A DNA stretch of 64,000 bases from Paramecium sonneborni (GCA_905182985.1 CAJJDN010000039.1:402370-466369); one strand, 5' to 3'; positions 49,254 to 61,839 are shown, counted from the stretch's first letter. Notes: generated from the sequence alone by a model not told the origin. Translations and numbers: made by a program.

Positions 49254-50463
49254 TCAATTTAATTGGAGTCTTTCTCTAAGATATTCCTTAAGAGTTACAA
49301 TCTTATCTTGGATGTGATCTGAGATTCTAGATATCAAGTCTTGTAATTAAACTCTAGATTGAGTTTCCATTTAATAGATATCTTATTATTATCTGCACCA
49401 TTAATCTTAACCATCTAAATTGGACTAGAAATTGTAATAATAAATTTTACTTGATTTCTCTCAACTTCTGCTGCATGGTATTCAACTTTACCTTAAGATT
49501 CTTCAATAATGCTTTGATAATTTAAGATAGCTTATTCAAGGTTTTATCTTTAATCAGATCTAAAAGAATGATATAAAAATTTACAAAGTATTTCTTTCAT
49601 TAGTTAAATCTGATAAGAATTATTACCAATTCAAACTTTATTGTTTTTCAATATCTTCATCACTAGATTTGCTTTCAACAATTTAAACTCTCAAATTTGA
49701 CAATAACTACAAGACTTTCTTAGCTGTATCAGAATCAGATTTAGCTGATAGTTAGGTCATCATTGTTAAAATGGGTTAAAATAATAATCCGCTGGATGTT
49801 GATTGACTAAATTGTTTTTGTTATATTTACCTCTATAATCTAGATAAAACTTTATTGAATCTTCCCTTAACTTAAATGAAAGATGAACCCCCTGAAAGAT
49901 GCTCAATTAAAGCATAAGCTTCATCTATAGCTGAAATAGCTTCTGTATGATCTTTAATTTTAGATTAAAATTCAGCATATTGCAAATCTCTTTCACTTTA
50001 TCCTGCATTAGTTTTTTTAGAATTCTCTTCAATTTCAACAGAAACTTCTGCAATTTTATTTAATGATCTTTGCAAATTGTTTGTATTCTCATCAACAATT
50101 TTAGAATGTGCTTTCAATTAGCTTTGATGATATGCCAAATTAGTTGAAAAATCATGAAGTAACCTATTACATGAGGCTTATGTATTTTAGATATATAAAT
50201 CAGAGTCTTTTTGTTCCTATTCCAACATAAATCTAATTATAAATAAATGTTTCACCTGATATTATTAATGTAACTTTGAATTTCATGTACTGGTGACCCT
50301 GTAGCTAAACTAATTTAAATAGCATTCAAAAATGTTTTTCCCATATGATTATCATCAATTTCTGCTAGCACAACTTTTGGATCTGTGGCCAATTTGCTTA
50401 ATGCCTTAAACGATTACTAAGACTTAATACCAAACCAATCAATAGCACTATAACAATTCTCAT
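49254..50463 (-). CDS. trichocyst matrix protein (TMP) precursor
   Basis: Six exons (introns 50405-50430, 50233-50255, 49807-49830, 49560-49584, 49425-49450) give 361 residues, as for ~40-kDa TMP precursors. MRIVIVLLIGLALS is the signal peptide, followed by the hallmark AIQISLATGSPVHEIQSYIN. Long heptad-like helices with Gln/Asn-rich turns follow, with AIDEAYALIEHLSGGSSF mid-protein and the C-terminal DQWCRQQQ...YQMETQSRVQLQDLISRI motif. TMPs are packed as crystalline cores of Paramecium trichocysts and proteolytically matured. The 24-nt intron at 49807 has no in-frame stop and may be coding instead; either way the frame stays open. Confidence 0.92.
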
Positions 50464-50569
50464 TTTTATATATAATTAATTAAAAACGAATTATGCTTGT
50501 GCTCAAATTTAATGATATAATCATAAATCAAGTTTAGCAATAATAACAATAATACTAATACTTCATGAT

Positions 50570-51162
50570 CATGCTTTCTCGATATTCTAATCAGCATTTC
50601 TAAATTAAAAAACCTTATACTAAATTCTAAGGTAGATAGTCAAAAGAAAATCATGCAGAAAGATAAATAGATTATATCTAAAAAAATTTAGATGTCAATT
50701 TACTTGATAAATTAATTAAGGCATTCAATGGCATTGAAATCCCAATACATACATACTCCCTCAGAATTATATGAAATGTATCATATTCTCCATTTCTTAC
50801 AGATTCATGAATTTTACAATTAAATAAAGAATTTACTCATATAAGATAAATCTAGCATTTTAATTGGATACTAATTATCTGAACTATATGAAATTGAATC
50901 ATTATCTAATTTTTATTTTGAATATTTCAAAGCATATGGATTCTTGGGTATTTTTAATAAAAAACTTCATTAAGATAAAGTTAGATAATACATCTATAAA
51001 AATAAAACTAGATTAGTTCCTCTTCATTATTTATATTTATAAGCCAATTTATTTAAGAAGCAGAGTAGGTTACAAATCAATAGAAATAAATTATTTTTAT
51101 AGAATTCGAAAAATAATATAAAAAAATTAAATGAGAACAGTTTCAAGTATTTCTCAATCTGA
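50570..51162 (+). pseudogene. frame-disrupted gene of unknown function
   Basis: An opening frame (MIMLSRYSNQHFQIKKPYTK, then VNLLDKLIKAFNGIEI) must switch phase near 50735 to continue as HTPSELYEMYHILHFLQIH...QLSELYEIESLSNFYFEYF and LVPLHYLYLQANLFKKQ. No GT...AG intron lies at the switch, so an indel is needed. The second part is helical and coding-like. It may be a broken gene or contain a sequence error. Confidence 0.35.
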
Positions 51163-51600
51163 AGAAGATGATCCATCTGATACTACAATAGAAATTAAAA
51201 CATGACTATTCAGTAAAAACCATATCATTAACTCCTGCAATGGAACAATTTGAATTATATAGAGGAAGTGAATTAGACATAAAATTACTTGTTGGGTTAA
51301 AGAATGTATAATTTAATTTTAAAACAAAATATACCTAATTGGGATTCTATGTTTCAAAAAAAATCGAATTAAATACCAAAATAGAAGATGAGTAACTATA
51401 ATTAGTTAATTTAATCGCTAAAGTTTAATTTAACGCAAGTTTAAGAGTGAATTGGATTAAATTCAATGAAGATGGATTAAATGTGAATAATAGATTAAAA
51501 ATAATTAAAAAAAGGAGTCTATAGATATGAGGAAGATATCAATGAACCAAATTTAAATAAGATTAACTGTATGTCATAATTTCATTATAGAAGAAGTTTA
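51131..51600 (+). pseudogene. frame-disrupted gene, beta-strand-rich fragment
   Basis: MRTVSSISQSEEDDPSDTT starts an open frame that ends at a TGA unless one A is removed from the AAAA at about 51206. The continuation reads DYSVKTISLTPAMEQFELYR and LIAKVQFNASLRVNW, and needs a second one-base change in the A7 at about 51504 to give GVYRYEEDINEPNLN before an intron-like segment. Both breaks lie in A runs. Confidence 0.4.
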
Positions 51601-51880
51601 AGTGTTAATATATATTTTTTTGTCCCTTCTTAAAATTAGGGCTGAAATTAAAAACAATTCAATTTTTTATGCTATTTCATTCTTTTCAACATCTAAGAAG
51701 GGTCAAGGAATTATCTTCAAATCTCTGCAATTAAATAAAAGCTCTATACTTTTTTTAACTGACCAATATTTTTTCATTTAATTTCAAAAACAATATTTTT
51801 GATAGATATCTTTGAAAGTTTAAGTTTATAATGTATTTTTTAGATTTTTCTTTATTTTCGATTTTCTTTATTAATCTAAG

Positions 51881-52183
51881 ATGAACCCTTACTTAGTAAG
51901 ACTCTTATTTCTTAATCAATTTTTTTCAGAATCTTTATATATTTATAAATTTGACTTAACTCAATTCAATGTTGATAATAGTAATTTAGAAAATCTAAAG
52001 ATTACAAGATTCTTAATACTTTCTCTAATTACTTTTTATGATAATATAAATTGTTATAATATTTTTATAATAATTTACTATCAATTATGGAGAACAATAA
52101 TATTAAATTTCAATTTGGAAATAATTATTTTAACTCTATTTAATAAAGATTATAAATTAATGCCAAATAAAATTCCCTCATGA
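51881..52183 (+). CDS. doubtful 100-codon frame
   Basis: Hydrophobic, Ile/Asn/Phe-rich frame (MNPYLVRLLFLNQFFSES...). All three Gln codons are CAA, and no motif or flanking exon supports it. It may be a chance frame in AT-rich DNA. Confidence 0.15.
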   Translation: MNPYLVRLLFLNQFFSESLYIYKFDLTQFNVDNSNLENLKITRFLILSLITFYDNINCYNIFIIIYYQLWRTIILNFNLEIIILTLFNKDYKLMPNKIPS

Positions 52184-52329
52184 ATTCAATTAAAGCAGTA
52201 GTATAAATGATAAATTCTATGTTAGTTCATGTGTATAGTGGAACTATTTGTTTAATAGGTTTTTATGAATATATAAATTCTCTTATAAAGATACTATATT
52301 CAAACATTAATTTATAATTTTATATAAGT

Positions 52330-52725
52330 TCATTTAAAATTGTTATTAATTATCTAAACAATAACTTCAATTTATTCATACTCCTCTAAGTTTTCTTTTT
52401 TTTTAATTTTTTAGTTTCTTATTGTTAATTCTTTGTTTGACAAATAGTATTAAATCACATTTTTATAATTCTCCTTTAATATAGATTCTTATATAGCATT
52501 ATAGACTATCAATAAAATATCACTAAATTATGACTATAAATGGTTTATGCAATGCTTAATATCGTCTTTCACAATTTGATTACTCACAAAAACTAAAGTT
52601 TTTTCATTCAAAACAGTCTGATTACAATTCGAAACCTTTGTTGTGTAGCTTCATTAATCAAAATAATCAACTTCTTCTTAAGACACCACTTCTTATATTA
52701 ATACTTATACATATTAAATGTGCAT
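52330..52725 (-). pseudogene. small gene with internal TGA, possible pseudogene
   Basis: A minus-strand frame starts MHIQYVQVLIQEVVSQEEVD and, after an in-frame TGA, continues as SYTTKVSNCNQTVLNEKTLV, KDDIKHCINHLQSQFSDIL and ESILKENYKNVIQYYLSNKE to a normal stop. Gln codons are mostly TAA/TAG, so it looks like genuine Paramecium coding. No intron of normal size removes the TGA while keeping the frame. Function unknown. Confidence 0.4.
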
Positions 52726-53241
52726 TTTATTTGTGAAATTCAATATATTTTGGTTATATATAATTATTTTACTTATTAACATTCCAAAACAACAACATAA
52801 TTATACATGTGAATGTTAAAATTACCCCAAAATATATGAAATTATTAAGTTAATTGTTTTTATTCATTAAACTAAAATCTGATTTGGATTCTTTTTTATC
52901 TTATCTATTAGACTCACTTATAAATTAAATTTTATCTTAATCGCCTATCATTTTATTATTTTATTTTATAAATAAAGTTATTTTTAGTTTATTTGATTAT
53001 AAAATATTTTTTTTTATTAAAAGAGCATGGATAGATTTTTTTAGAAGATGAACAACCAATTATAGTCATTAAAGATTCGTAATTATTAATAATCAAAACC
53101 TATAACAAGTTTTACTTAATTTATTAAATAAATTTTAATTATTCTTTCAATTCGAATAGAACATAATATTGTCATGTATTTTTATTCTTAAGATTATATA
53201 AGCAATTACTTTTTTGTATATTTTAATATAATAAAAGGAAA
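52726..53241. other. AT-rich intergenic region
   Basis: About 0.5 kb between divergent genes; no feature recognised. Confidence 0.45.
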
Positions 53242-53678
53242 ATGAAATTAGATGAAATAAAAAATTGTTTCAATTCTGAAAATCATTATAGAGAGATAAA
53301 GCAAGTCAGAGATTAAATTGTAGAAAACAATATGTATAGAAATTTCTATAATAAAAGTGAAATAACTTAAAGAGTACTTTAAGCAGTAGGTAACATTTTG
53401 GATGATGTTTAATCGTTGCCAATTTAGAGGGTATTATCTACTAGAGTAATATATAATCAATTATTCAGTTAGTGAAAGAAATAATGGATTTTCATATTGC
53501 TTTGGTAATTGAAAAAGTATAAATTAAAATCATTCCAATTTATGAACAAATTCTAATTGGTTATTGTGAGAAAGGACAAAAAGCAAAGCAATACTTTTCG
53601 GAATAACCTGGTAGATGCTATATATATATATTAAAGATGAGTAACTCATGGTTCTTGGTAACACATTTATTAGATTGA
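53242..53678 (+). CDS. small conserved-looking protein of unknown function
   Basis: Two exons around a 23-nt intron (53446-53468) give 137 residues. It reads MKLDEIKNCFNSENHYREIK, then RVLQAVGNILDDVQSLPIQR, and EKVQIKIIPIYEQILIGYCE with KQYFSEQPGRCYIY. It looks globular and helical, with no membrane segment. An alternative splice at 53658 (GTAACA...TAAG) could extend it, but that would run into the next gene's start at 53724. Family not recognised. Confidence 0.5.
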
Positions 53679-53723
53679 TAAGTGAATGTTTATTTGTTTG
53701 GAATATCTGGCATCCAAGCATAG

Positions 53724-55311
53724 ATGGATAATAATCAGCATATTCAAGAGTGTAATATAGAAATTATCTATTTTAGATATAATCATTTAGTTGCAAAAGG
53801 AATGCAATTTCCTAAACTATTTTATTTTAGTTCTTAAAAAGTGAAGGAATTCTATATTCAATCTAAAGAATAAATCAATAATTCTCCATTTGTTTACTCA
53901 AATAATATTTAACCTGATTTTTTCTATATTAAGAAAAGATTAGATGGAAACCAATTCTAAAAAAATGATCTTATTATCATTAGGAATGAATTACTTTGTA
54001 ATTTATTCAAAATAATATCTTTTAGCCTTAAAAAATAGTCAACTTAATCCTAGTTAAGAAAAATTTATTAAAAATTTTGAAATAGCTTTTAAAGACTTTG
54101 AAAAAACTTAAAGATTTGATGAATTATAAATTACAATTTAATCAATGTAAAGTTTTCAATTTCATTTTTAAGTTGTTTAGAGTTTGATGATGAAGTTTTT
54201 GATAAATAAGCAGCCATGGATGCATTTTAAAAGAGGTATCATTCAAATTAAAGCAATTTTACACCATCCAAATTATAAGGAGCAGGTGGATATTCTACTG
54301 ATAAGATTAGTCAATTTTATTCTCATGGAAGTATGAGTGTAATAAATATATTTGATATTCATGTAGTCACAAAATTCCTCACCTAATGATTAGAAATAGT
54401 AATTACAAATTTTAAATGAAAAAAATAGAAAAATTGAATAGTTGTTATTAGAAAACTCTCTTATGTAGAAATAAATCAAAAACTTTGAAGATTAGATTCA
54501 CAGTCTCAAACAAAATCTATCCTAAAATAGTGAGTGAAGATTAATTCATATTATAACATTTAATCTAAATTGCAATCATGATTTAATTAACTAAAGAACA
54601 TCTTCATGACTAAAATAAGAAGCTAACAGAAGAGAATCAAAGATTAGAATTGTTTGTCTTTAGCCTATAAAGACAATTACAAAATCTAGCCACTTTTATA
54701 GAAAGGGAAAGATTTTTATAAGAATAAGTTGATTAGCTAAATCTAGAATTAGGAAATCTTAGAAGAGACAATGTAAATTTGCAAGAAGTTATTTTGTCTT
54801 TGCAATCTTAATCAAACACTAATAATATCAAAAATGAAAAACTATTGAATGAAATAGAAACAATCAAATAATTTTATGAAGAATAAATAAATACTTTTTC
54901 AAAAGAAAATGCTAAATTATAGAGATAGGTAAAAGACTTTAATAATAAACAAATTTCCAATCTTTAATTATCTGCTGCAAAATTAGTTGAAATAGGAAAT
55001 AAAATAGATTAAAAAATAGGTGATTAATCTCATAGAAGAATGTTAAGCAATCCTATAGCTTAAAACCCTTAAGGAATATCAAAGGAAATTTATTAAAATT
55101 TAATTCAATAACTTTCTAACTAGAGCACTGATGAAAAAATGCTCTACACTTCTCAGTAATTTAATACAATTATCTCAATAGGTCAAAATTAAAGCTTCAA
55201 GATTCGAATACATTTTCTAAGTTGTCATAAAAATAATCTAAAATGCCTGGTTTCTAAGCTGCTTAATTAGATTAGCCCTTGCCTTCGGTTTCTAATCTTA
55301 TTAAAAAATGA
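53724..55311 (+). CDS. coiled-coil protein
   Basis: Six exons (introns 53998-54025, 54147-54172, 54339-54366, 54503-54530, 55156-55181; 26-28 nt) give 483 residues. The N-terminal ~230 residues are a helical domain of unknown type (FAYNHLVAKG-like start MDNNQHIQECNIEIIYFRYN, and NFEIAFKDFEKTQRFDELQ). From ~230 to 430 it is a long coiled coil (KNRKIEQLLLENSLMQKQIK, EENQRLELFVFSLQRQLQN, NLELGNLRRDNVNLQEV), ending in a disordered Ser/Gln/Pro tail (MPGFQAAQLDQPLPSVSN). It is probably a cytoskeletal, basal-body or vesicle-tether component; the exact role is unknown. The intron set is strongly supported, since each restores frame. Confidence 0.75.
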
Positions 55312-55556
55312 TTATAATCAATATTAAATTAATTCTTAAATTATTTTAAATTTATTGGCTGAAGCTCCAAAATTATGAAATTTAGAAATGTAATATACTT
55401 CCTTGCTTATGAATAAACAAGAGTATTTTTAATCTTTAATTACTAACTAAAATTTTAAAATGTAAGTGAAAATCCATATATTATATTGAATACCTCAAGA
55501 AATATATATAAAATTGCAAAAAAAAGAAAAAAAGAAAAAATTTATAATTAAAAATT

Positions 55557-57984
55557 ATGAAAAGAATTCACATATCTAAATTAGATATTTTGCCAATTCT
55601 TTTAGACATTAACGAAGAACATTACAACTAAATATTTTCTAATTATAAAGGGGTAAGAAAAAAAATGAATTTTAATTCAGCCAATCCCCTTGAGTATATT
55701 TGTATATATATTAAAAATAATTAGAAAATTTTAAAATAATCATCTAAACGATAAAAAGAATTATTCAATAATTTCTCTAATTTAAAAAATATGTAAGCAC
55801 CAGGCTTAACAAAATTGCCTAGTTAGTAGAAAGTTCCTAAGTACAGACCTGTAAGAATGTAAACAAAATTTAGTCCATCAATATAGACAATCTGATTGCC
55901 ATTTGTACAGGGAAACTTAAGAATTGTCCAAATCATAAAAAAGCTCTTTATATTCGTGCATCTGCTTATATTAAGAAAGGGGAATATTAAACAGCAATTG
56001 AAGATTGCAATAAGCTTTTAGAAACAGACAGAGATAACGTTGGCGGATATTATTTGAGAGGTATTAAAATTTGAAATTAAAGGATGTGCAAATGAAAAAT
56101 TGGGTTAAATAGATTTAGCAATTGAAGATTTTTCAAAAGTTCTTTCTTTAGATGAAAATCATGTAAATGCTGCATTTGCTAGAGCTTCTTGTTTAAATTT
56201 GAAAGGAGACTTTGCTGGAGCAATAGAAGATTATACAAGAGCTTTGGAGAAAGATAATGCTAAATCTCTAAATCTATCAAATTCTATAAATAAGAGATCG
56301 TTACTTAGAAATAGTTCTATGAAAAAGGATGAACCTTATCCAAAAATTGATGGTTTTTAATTTTCAACTAAAAAGAATAAATATTAACAGCCTGAAGAAG
56401 ATGATTTGATGAACCCTTAGAATGATGAAGAATATTTGTAAAATGATCAATCATAAATATAAAACTAACCTTAGTAGACTAGTTTTATGAGTTAGAATCC
56501 ACTTTATACTAGTATTGATGCAAATGAAATGAATATATAGAGACCATCATAGATAATTGATAAAGAAATATCATAGCCTATGTAATAATAATTAATATCA
56601 ATGATACCAGAGAATATTAAAAATGATAATAAAAAAATATCTGATTTTTTTCATTCTTAAGGTTTTGATGCTAGAAAAAAAGAAGATTTTATAAAAGCAA
56701 TAGAATTTTATACAATGGGGTTGATGTTTAATCCAAATCATTTTAAATCAATATTTAATAGAGGTATGAATTGAATTAATTTTTTGATTAGGCTTTGCTT
56801 TCGATAAACTTAGAATGTACAATGACGCAATCAGTGATTATACTAAGGCTATTGAAATTGATTCAAAGAATGCATATGCCTATTATAACAGAGGGATATC
56901 TTATGATAAAAAAGGAGATTACAATTTAGCAATAAAGGATTTTGCAAAATCAATAGAGCTTGATCCATCAAAAGCAGATTTTTATCACAATAAAGGATTT
57001 GCTATGAAAAAGAAGAATTTAATTAGAGAGGCAATTTTAGAATTTAATGAATGCATTCGTTTAGATAAAAATCATTTCAAGGCTTATTATAATAGGGCAA
57101 ATTGTTATGAAAAGTTAGGAGATTTTGATAAAGCTTAGAAAGATTATTTGATAGCCAATAATGTTGTACCAAACAATCCAAATACTTTAACTCATATAGG
57201 AATATTGATGGATAGACAATAGAAATTAGAAGAAGCATTAAAATACTTCAATTCGTATTAAATTTAATTTGATTTTAAGATCATTAAAAATAGATTAGAA
57301 TTATGCACCTGCATATAATGGAAGAGGATTAGTATTTGATAAAATAGGAGAATTTGAGAAGGCCTGTTAAGATTTCAATAAGGCTATAGAAATAGAACCC
57401 TAGAATCCTGTTTATATTCATAATAGAGGATGTTGTAAAAGAAGCATGAATAAGTTTGAAGAAGCTTTGGAAGATTTCAAGAAAGCTTTGTCTTTAGATT
57501 CTAAGAATCCTATAATTTATTCAAACATGGGATTGGTTTTGAGAAAAATGGAAGATTTTGAGACAGCTGTGTATTGTTATTCTCAAGAATTAATATATTC
57601 ATAAGAAAATACTAGAACTTTGAATAATAGAGGATATTGTTTAGCAAAGTTGGGTTAGTTTGATGAAGCAATAAGTGATTACACTAAAGCAATAAAATTA
57701 GATCCTGTAAACATTCATGCTATATATAACAGAGGAATTTGTAATGAAAGGATTGGTGAATTTCGTAAAGTAGAATATTTTTAAATAGATAGGCTATAGA
57801 GGATTTCACTTAAGTAATTCATTTACAGAACGATTAAGGAGCAAATGCTTATTTCAATAGAGGATGTTGTTATGATAAGTATTATTGATATAGAAACATT
57901 TATAGCATTGGAGAAATGGATCTGGCAATAGCTGATTATTCTAAAGCATTAGAAATTGATAATAAAAATAGCAAAGTCTCATGA
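55557..57984 (+). CDS. tetratricopeptide-repeat (TPR) protein
   Basis: Nine exons (introns 55653-55680, 55702-55724, 55851-55873, 56061-56082, 56764-56791, 57255-57279, 57770-57792, 57879-57905) give 742 residues. About twelve TPR units are visible, in two blocks: three near residues 95-200 (NHKKALYIRASAYIKKGEYQ, GYYLRGCANEKLGQIDLAIE) and about nine from ~310 to the end (AYYNRGISYDKKGDYNLAIK, AYYNRANCYEKLGDFDKAQ, AYFNRGCCYDNIGEMDLAIA). A Gln/Asn/Ser-rich linker separates the blocks. TPRs mediate protein-protein contacts in chaperone, intraflagellar or anaphase complexes; no extra domain tells which. The second exon is only 21 nt. Confidence 0.88.
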
Positions 57985-58430
57985 TAATTAAATAATTTAT
58001 AAATATCTGATTTTTATTATAAACCTATAAATATACAATATTCCAAAAATTAAAATTTAATATAATTAATTTGAGTGTTCATTACAGACTGTTATTTTAT
58101 ATTGTAAAAACATGTTTAAACGGTGTTCTAAATTTAATAGATGCCAATTCCATCAAGTAAAAAGGAGTTATCTTTAGTTTTAAATATTAAAATTTCGATG
58201 CTCTTATGTGCTATAATATAAGAAATAAGAATTAGTAAAGTGGTCAAATTAAGCATAGTCAAAAAAAGAATTCTTTTTTGAAGCTTTTTTAATGATTTTA
58301 GTCATGCATAGTTGAAAAATAAAATGTGTAAAAAATGTAAGTAATTATGTAATAAAAATGATACATAAGAGTATGAAACAAATAGAAAGATTAAATGAGA
58401 CTAATGATAATGATATGTTTTGATTATATA
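57985..58430. other. AT-rich convergent intergenic region
   Basis: About 450 bp between the TPR gene stop and the SDR gene stop. No feature recognised. Confidence 0.5.
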
Positions 58431-59491
58431 TCAACTTGATTATGTTCTACCTTTAAAATGATCCATAGATTCACTTACTCCAAAGAATTCCATCATGTTA
58501 TCATAAATAGATGTTGGAAAGATTGCCTTGACCATAATAGCAAAATTAAGAATAATAGGCATAATTACAACAGTTTCTTCTTAGAGAACAGCATTGACAA
58601 TTCTTTAGGATGCATAATCTATAATTAAATAAGATTAAATTACTTTCAGATAAAATAGGGAAAAGCAAAGGAAATTTAGATTTTGCTCCATCAAACATTC
58701 CTGTATTGATGAAATAAGGACAAATACAAGTAGTTTTAACATTAGATTTTGTTGCTCTTAATTCAAATCTAAGTGACTCATCAAATCCTACAGCACCAAA
58801 TTTAGAAGCACAATAATCAGCTAATCCTCTAACTCCAACCCATCCTGCAATAGAAGCAATGGTTACAATATGACCATGTTTATTTTAAATCATATCTCTT
58901 AATACTTCTCTTACTGTCCAATGATGAGCAGTCGTATTAATATTTATTGATCTACAAATACTTTCTTCTGTGTTATTTAAAATTTGTTTTCCACTCACAA
59001 CTCCTGCATTATTTATTAAGATATCAATTGTCTTCATATGAAAATTAACACATAATTAAATAGCATTCTTAACAGATTTAGGATCACTAACATCACAAAC
59101 TGTTCCAGTTGCAGTCTTATCTCCAAATTAGCTATTAATCTCTTTTATCACTTTATCTAAAGCAATTTCATTAATATCTACAATTGATATCTATCTATAA
59201 TATAATTCAATACTTTGGCTCCTAATTTTGCAAATCTTAGTGCCATATTTCTTCCAATTCCACTCGCACCTCCTGTAATAAAGATATGTTCATCTCTTAC
59301 ACTCTTCTTTTACAACCATCTTAAATTATATTTATATTCAAAAACCCATTATGCTTTCTAATCTAATATTAAAGGTAAAGTAATCCTAAACTTATCGCTG
59401 CTATTCCCACAACTCCTTTTCTTCCTTTCTTTGTATAGAAATTCTTCAAAGCATCTTATGCTTTTGTGAGATATGTTTGTAATTTATCCAT
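58431..59491 (-). CDS. short-chain dehydrogenase/reductase, RDH10/SDR16C-like
   Basis: Four exons (introns 59320-59345, 59191-59213, 58619-58643; 23-26 nt) give 328 residues. The hydrophobic N-terminal segment ([17 protein letters not shown], ~residues 27-44) is a probable membrane anchor. The Rossmann motif [33 protein letters not shown] and the catalytic YCASK are intact. A classical SDR tail with PYFINTGMF follows. Relatives (RDH10, DHRS3, HSD17B11) oxidise or reduce retinoids, steroids or long-chain alcohols at ER or lipid droplets; substrate here unknown. Its start is 22 bp downstream of the BCKDHB stop on the same strand. Confidence 0.92.
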
Positions 59492-59513
59492 TTAAGATAA
59501 TTATTTATTCTTA

Positions 59514-60693
59514 TCAATAATTTACACTCTCTTTTATTGCCTCATAAATTTTAAATTTATCTGGCAAATAAATAGGCTCATGTACTAAAGGAAATGGTGT
59601 GTCGTATCCTGTTATTCTTCTTATAGGTGCCTCTAAATGTAAAAAGCATTTCTCTTATATAAATGCACTTAATTCAGCTCCCATTCCACAAGTCTAAGGT
59701 GCTTCATGTGTTATTATACATCTATTTTATTTATTTATTAATTTATATACCTTCCAGTCTTTTTAACTGACTCAACTAAAGTCTATCCATCATATGGATA
59801 TATAGTTTATAAATCAATAATCTCACAACTTACTCCATCTTTTTCTGCCATCTTTGCTGCTTCTCTCAATACTCTTATTGATGTTCCATATCCAATCAAT
59901 GTTATATGTTTTCCCTATTAAACTACTTCAGCTTTTGATAATTCCAACTTAAATTCATTCTATGATTTATCATACCTCGTAATCATCCAAAGGAACTTCA
60001 TCTTCTGCATTCCGATATAAAGCTTTAGGTTCAAAAAATATCACTGGATTCTTATCTCTTATAGATGCAAGCAATAATCCTTTTGCTTATATTGGATCTC
60101 TTGGTACAACTACTTTTAATCCTGGAGTATGAGCAAAGTATGCCTCAGGTGATTATGAATGATATAATGCACTATAATATTATTTATTATTCTTTACCCA
60201 TGACCCACAGCTCCCCATGTTGATCTTATTGTTAAACTTCCACAATTGAATTAATTCCCTGATCGATATCTGAATTTTGCTGCCTCGTTGACTATCTAAT
60301 CAAAGGCTGGGAAAATGTAATCACCAAACTAGATTTCTGCTATTGCTGTATATCCTACACTTGCCAATCCTATACCAAATGCACCAATTCCCTAATCAAT
60401 CTCCATTTATTTATACTTGCTCACACAATGGAGTGTTGAATACTCTATCAGTACCGTACTTTTCATTCAATCCTTATGAGCATCGAAAAACACCTCCAAA
60501 TTTTACATCTTCTCCAAATAATAATGCCCTTTCTTATATTTATGACGTACTTTGGATTTGCTCCTAATTCTATATCAAGAGCATTGTTTATTGCTTAAAA
60601 CAAGTTCATTTTCTATCTGTTTGTACTCTTGATATCTGAAGCAAATCTATGTTTTGTTGATCCAAATTGATACACTCTTCTCAATAATTACAT
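59514..60693 (-). CDS. BCKDHB: 2-oxoisovalerate dehydrogenase E1 component, beta subunit
   Basis: Six exons (introns 60529-60550, 60392-60416, 60172-60197, 59948-59975, 59722-59750; 22-29 nt) give 349 residues. It starts [19 protein letters not shown], a mitochondrial presequence. Family motifs are continuous after splicing: [76 protein letters not shown], and [20 protein letters not shown] with [21 protein letters not shown]...EAPI..GYDTPFP favours the branched-chain enzyme over PDH E1-beta. With E1-alpha, E2 and E3 it decarboxylates Val/Leu/Ile-derived 2-oxoacids in mitochondria. Confidence 0.93.
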
Positions 60694-60940
60694 TTATTTA
60701 TTCAATTCCTTAAGAATATTCAATTATATTTTGTTAATCACATAGCCTCATAAATCATAATGATTATCCATCAATTGAAAAATAATCAAAGAATCTAGAT
60801 CAAACTAATTTTAAAGCCCTCTATTAACTTTATGCGCATAATTTTTTACAATATAACCAATACATTTCTTTATAATAATGGATATAATTATAAATAATTC
60901 ATTTAGGATAAAATAATATGGCTTGCCTTCTTGAAGGTTA

Positions 60941-61432
60941 TCATATAACATAATAAAATAATGAATCTAATTTTGAATTCTCATACAAGAATTAGGAATA
61001 AATCAAATTAAACATGTTAAATTATAATTATTTTCTTTTTATTTTTTCCTGATTTATAATAAAATTTGCAGTATTATTTAATATCAAATAATTTTCATTG
61101 TCTCTTGAAATTTTCTAAATTATTGAATGAATATTTTTCTAATGAGTTAAAATTTGAATATAAGAATATAATGGAATTAATTAAACTCTTTAGCCTTTAA
61201 AATTAGATAAAACAGAATATAGTTTCAAATCAATAAACTTTCTAATTAAGTTTTTTTTATCTACTAAGTCTAAATGAATAAAAATTTCATGTTTTAATAT
61301 AAACTTTAATTCATATAAAGCTAAGCTTTTCATCTTTGAAATGAATTCTATTAAATTTTAAGTTTTGTATTTAGAGATTAAAAATTAATTTCTTAATATT
61401 GAACTGGATTTTATTTTATATTGGTTCTCCAT
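60941..61432 (-). CDS. hypothetical protein, single exon
   Basis: A 163-residue frame starting MENQYKIKSSSILRNQFLIS, rich in Ile/Leu/Asn/Lys (MKSLALYELKFILKHEIFI, KKNLIRKFIDLKLYSVLSN, RVQLIPLYSYIQILTHQK). Gln codons are mostly TAA/TAG. No signal peptide, membrane helix or known domain. A GTTATA...CAAG segment just before the stop could be a 20-nt intron extending it to ~60745; this is not settled. Confidence 0.5.
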
Positions 61433-61839
61433 TTTAATGAGTTTTAAATTTTTAATGAAACTTAGAGGGAAATTCGTTAAGAATGTTCTAATTATAAGGT
61501 TATTTATATCATATTATAATTTAAGGAAGATAAATAAAACATGATGAATAAATCATTTTTACTTTATAGAATTTTATTTCTTGTCGTACAAATTTTATTA
61601 AAATTTCTAATATAATATTAAAAAATTTCAAATCAAGTTTGGAGAAAGTGAAATTTTAATCTGCTGACTTCTGAAATTATGGTCTCTAAATAATGAACTC
61701 TAAAATTAATTCAAACCTTAAATTTTAGAGTCTATTTAGATTTCATGTTGAGATTTATTTTTTAATAATATATAATATGCAATTTTTTTCAAAATTAACA
61801 TAATTCTTCATCACAATTGGATCAAACACAGAAAGAAGA
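61433..61839. other. AT-rich divergent intergenic region
   Basis: About 400 bp between divergent genes; presumably both promoters. No motif recognised. Confidence 0.5.

Noticed and set aside
53530..53721. Minus-strand frame at 53.5-53.7 kb
   Set aside because: Antisense to the spliced gene at 53242-53678.
59514..60693. Pyruvate dehydrogenase E1-beta
   Set aside because: The HEAP, LEAPIRR and GYDTPFP motifs fit the branched-chain enzyme better.
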